Source of the DNA: Syntrophaceae bacterium PtaB.Bin038
Lineage (GTDB): Bacteria; Desulfobacterota; Syntrophia; Syntrophales; UBA2192
NCBI GenBank assembly: GCA_002067855.1
Contig: MVQS01000211.1
Location: 1 to 6,026, forward strand
Reading direction: 5' to 3'
Length of the DNA: 6,026 nucleotides
The number at the start of each line of letters is the position of its first letter. The first letter of the stretch is position 1. The notes under the pieces are model-generated. The model was not told the origin of the DNA, ran no database searches, and saw only the letters and a program-made list of their open reading frames with translations. Below are positions 5,861 to 6,026 of the stretch, piece by piece. A program made the translations under genes and the position numbers.

Positions 5861-6026
5861 CCTGATATCCCTGGACGAGTACCTCGAGTCGCGGAAGACC
5901 CTCGTCGATCAGGCCCTCGAGCTTTACCTGCCCGCCGAGTCGACCGAGCCCCCCGTGATCTTCAGGTCCGCCCGATACAGTGTGTTTGCCGGGGGAAAGC
6001 GCCTTCGCCCGATCCTCTGCATCGGC
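5850..6026 (+). CDS. ispA: Short-chain polyprenyl diphosphate synthase (farnesyl/geranyl type), N-terminal 59 residues
   Basis: The frame runs from ATG 5850 to the window edge. The N-terminus has the LDEYLESRKTLVDQAL helix (8-23) and then ARYSVFAGGKRLRPIL (41-56). GGKRLRP is the diphosphate-binding signature of trans-isoprenyl diphosphate synthases, which condense isopentenyl diphosphate with allylic diphosphates. The aspartate-rich catalytic motifs lie beyond the window. The xseB-ispA order is known from E. coli and other proteobacteria, where dxs follows, so ispA is the likeliest name; chain length (C15 or C20) cannot be read from this fragment. The gene overlaps the xseB end by 11 bases. 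GGAAGGAG abuts the ATG directly, which is closer than normal, so the exact start is slightly uncertain. Confidence 0.9.
   Translation, partial: MTRNLISLDEYLESRKTLVDQALELYLPAESTEPPVIFRSARYSVFAGGKRLRPILCIG

Overview
The window looks like a GC-rich chromosome fragment from a Gram-negative bacterium. A Desulfobacterota (former Deltaproteobacteria) lineage such as a Syntrophaceae-type organism fits best. This is inferred from the gene set (PilY1-type pilus protein, bacterial deoxyhypusine-synthase homologue, xseA-xseB-ispA cluster) and from base composition, not from a marker gene.

Layout, left to right. The minus strand carries the first 601 codons of a PilY1-like type IV pilus protein (1803 down to 1; its C-terminal part lies outside the window). 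No other strand has a credible gene there. A 308-bp gap (1804-2111) follows, with a strong Shine-Dalgarno site, a sigma-54-like promoter candidate for pilY1 and a hairpin-rich block containing a candidate terminator. Next, also on the minus strand, is a 345-residue deoxyhypusine-synthase-family protein (3149-2112), most likely a polyamine enzyme.

Between this gene and the plus-strand xseA gene sits a self-contained mobile element. It is a REP-associated tyrosine transposase (RAYT, IS200-like HUH/Y1 family; 4174-3227, minus) bracketed by two perfect 31-bp inverted repeats (3222-3252 and 4197-4227). The transposase stop codon lies inside the left repeat. The element reads as lower in GC than its surroundings and occupies what would otherwise be a short divergent promoter region.

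The right side is a conserved housekeeping operon on the plus strand: xseA (exonuclease VII large subunit), xseB (small subunit, 4 bp downstream) and the start of ispA or another short-chain prenyl diphosphate synthase (overlapping the xseB end by 11 bp, cut by the window edge). Exonuclease VII needs both subunits, which agrees with their tight coupling.

No rRNA, tRNA, CRISPR array or prophage was seen. The observations most worth following are the RAYT element with its inverted repeats and DnaA-like C-terminal domain, the replaced substrate-pocket residues in the deoxyhypusine-synthase homologue, and the dockerin-like calcium loop inserted in the PilY1 VWA domain.
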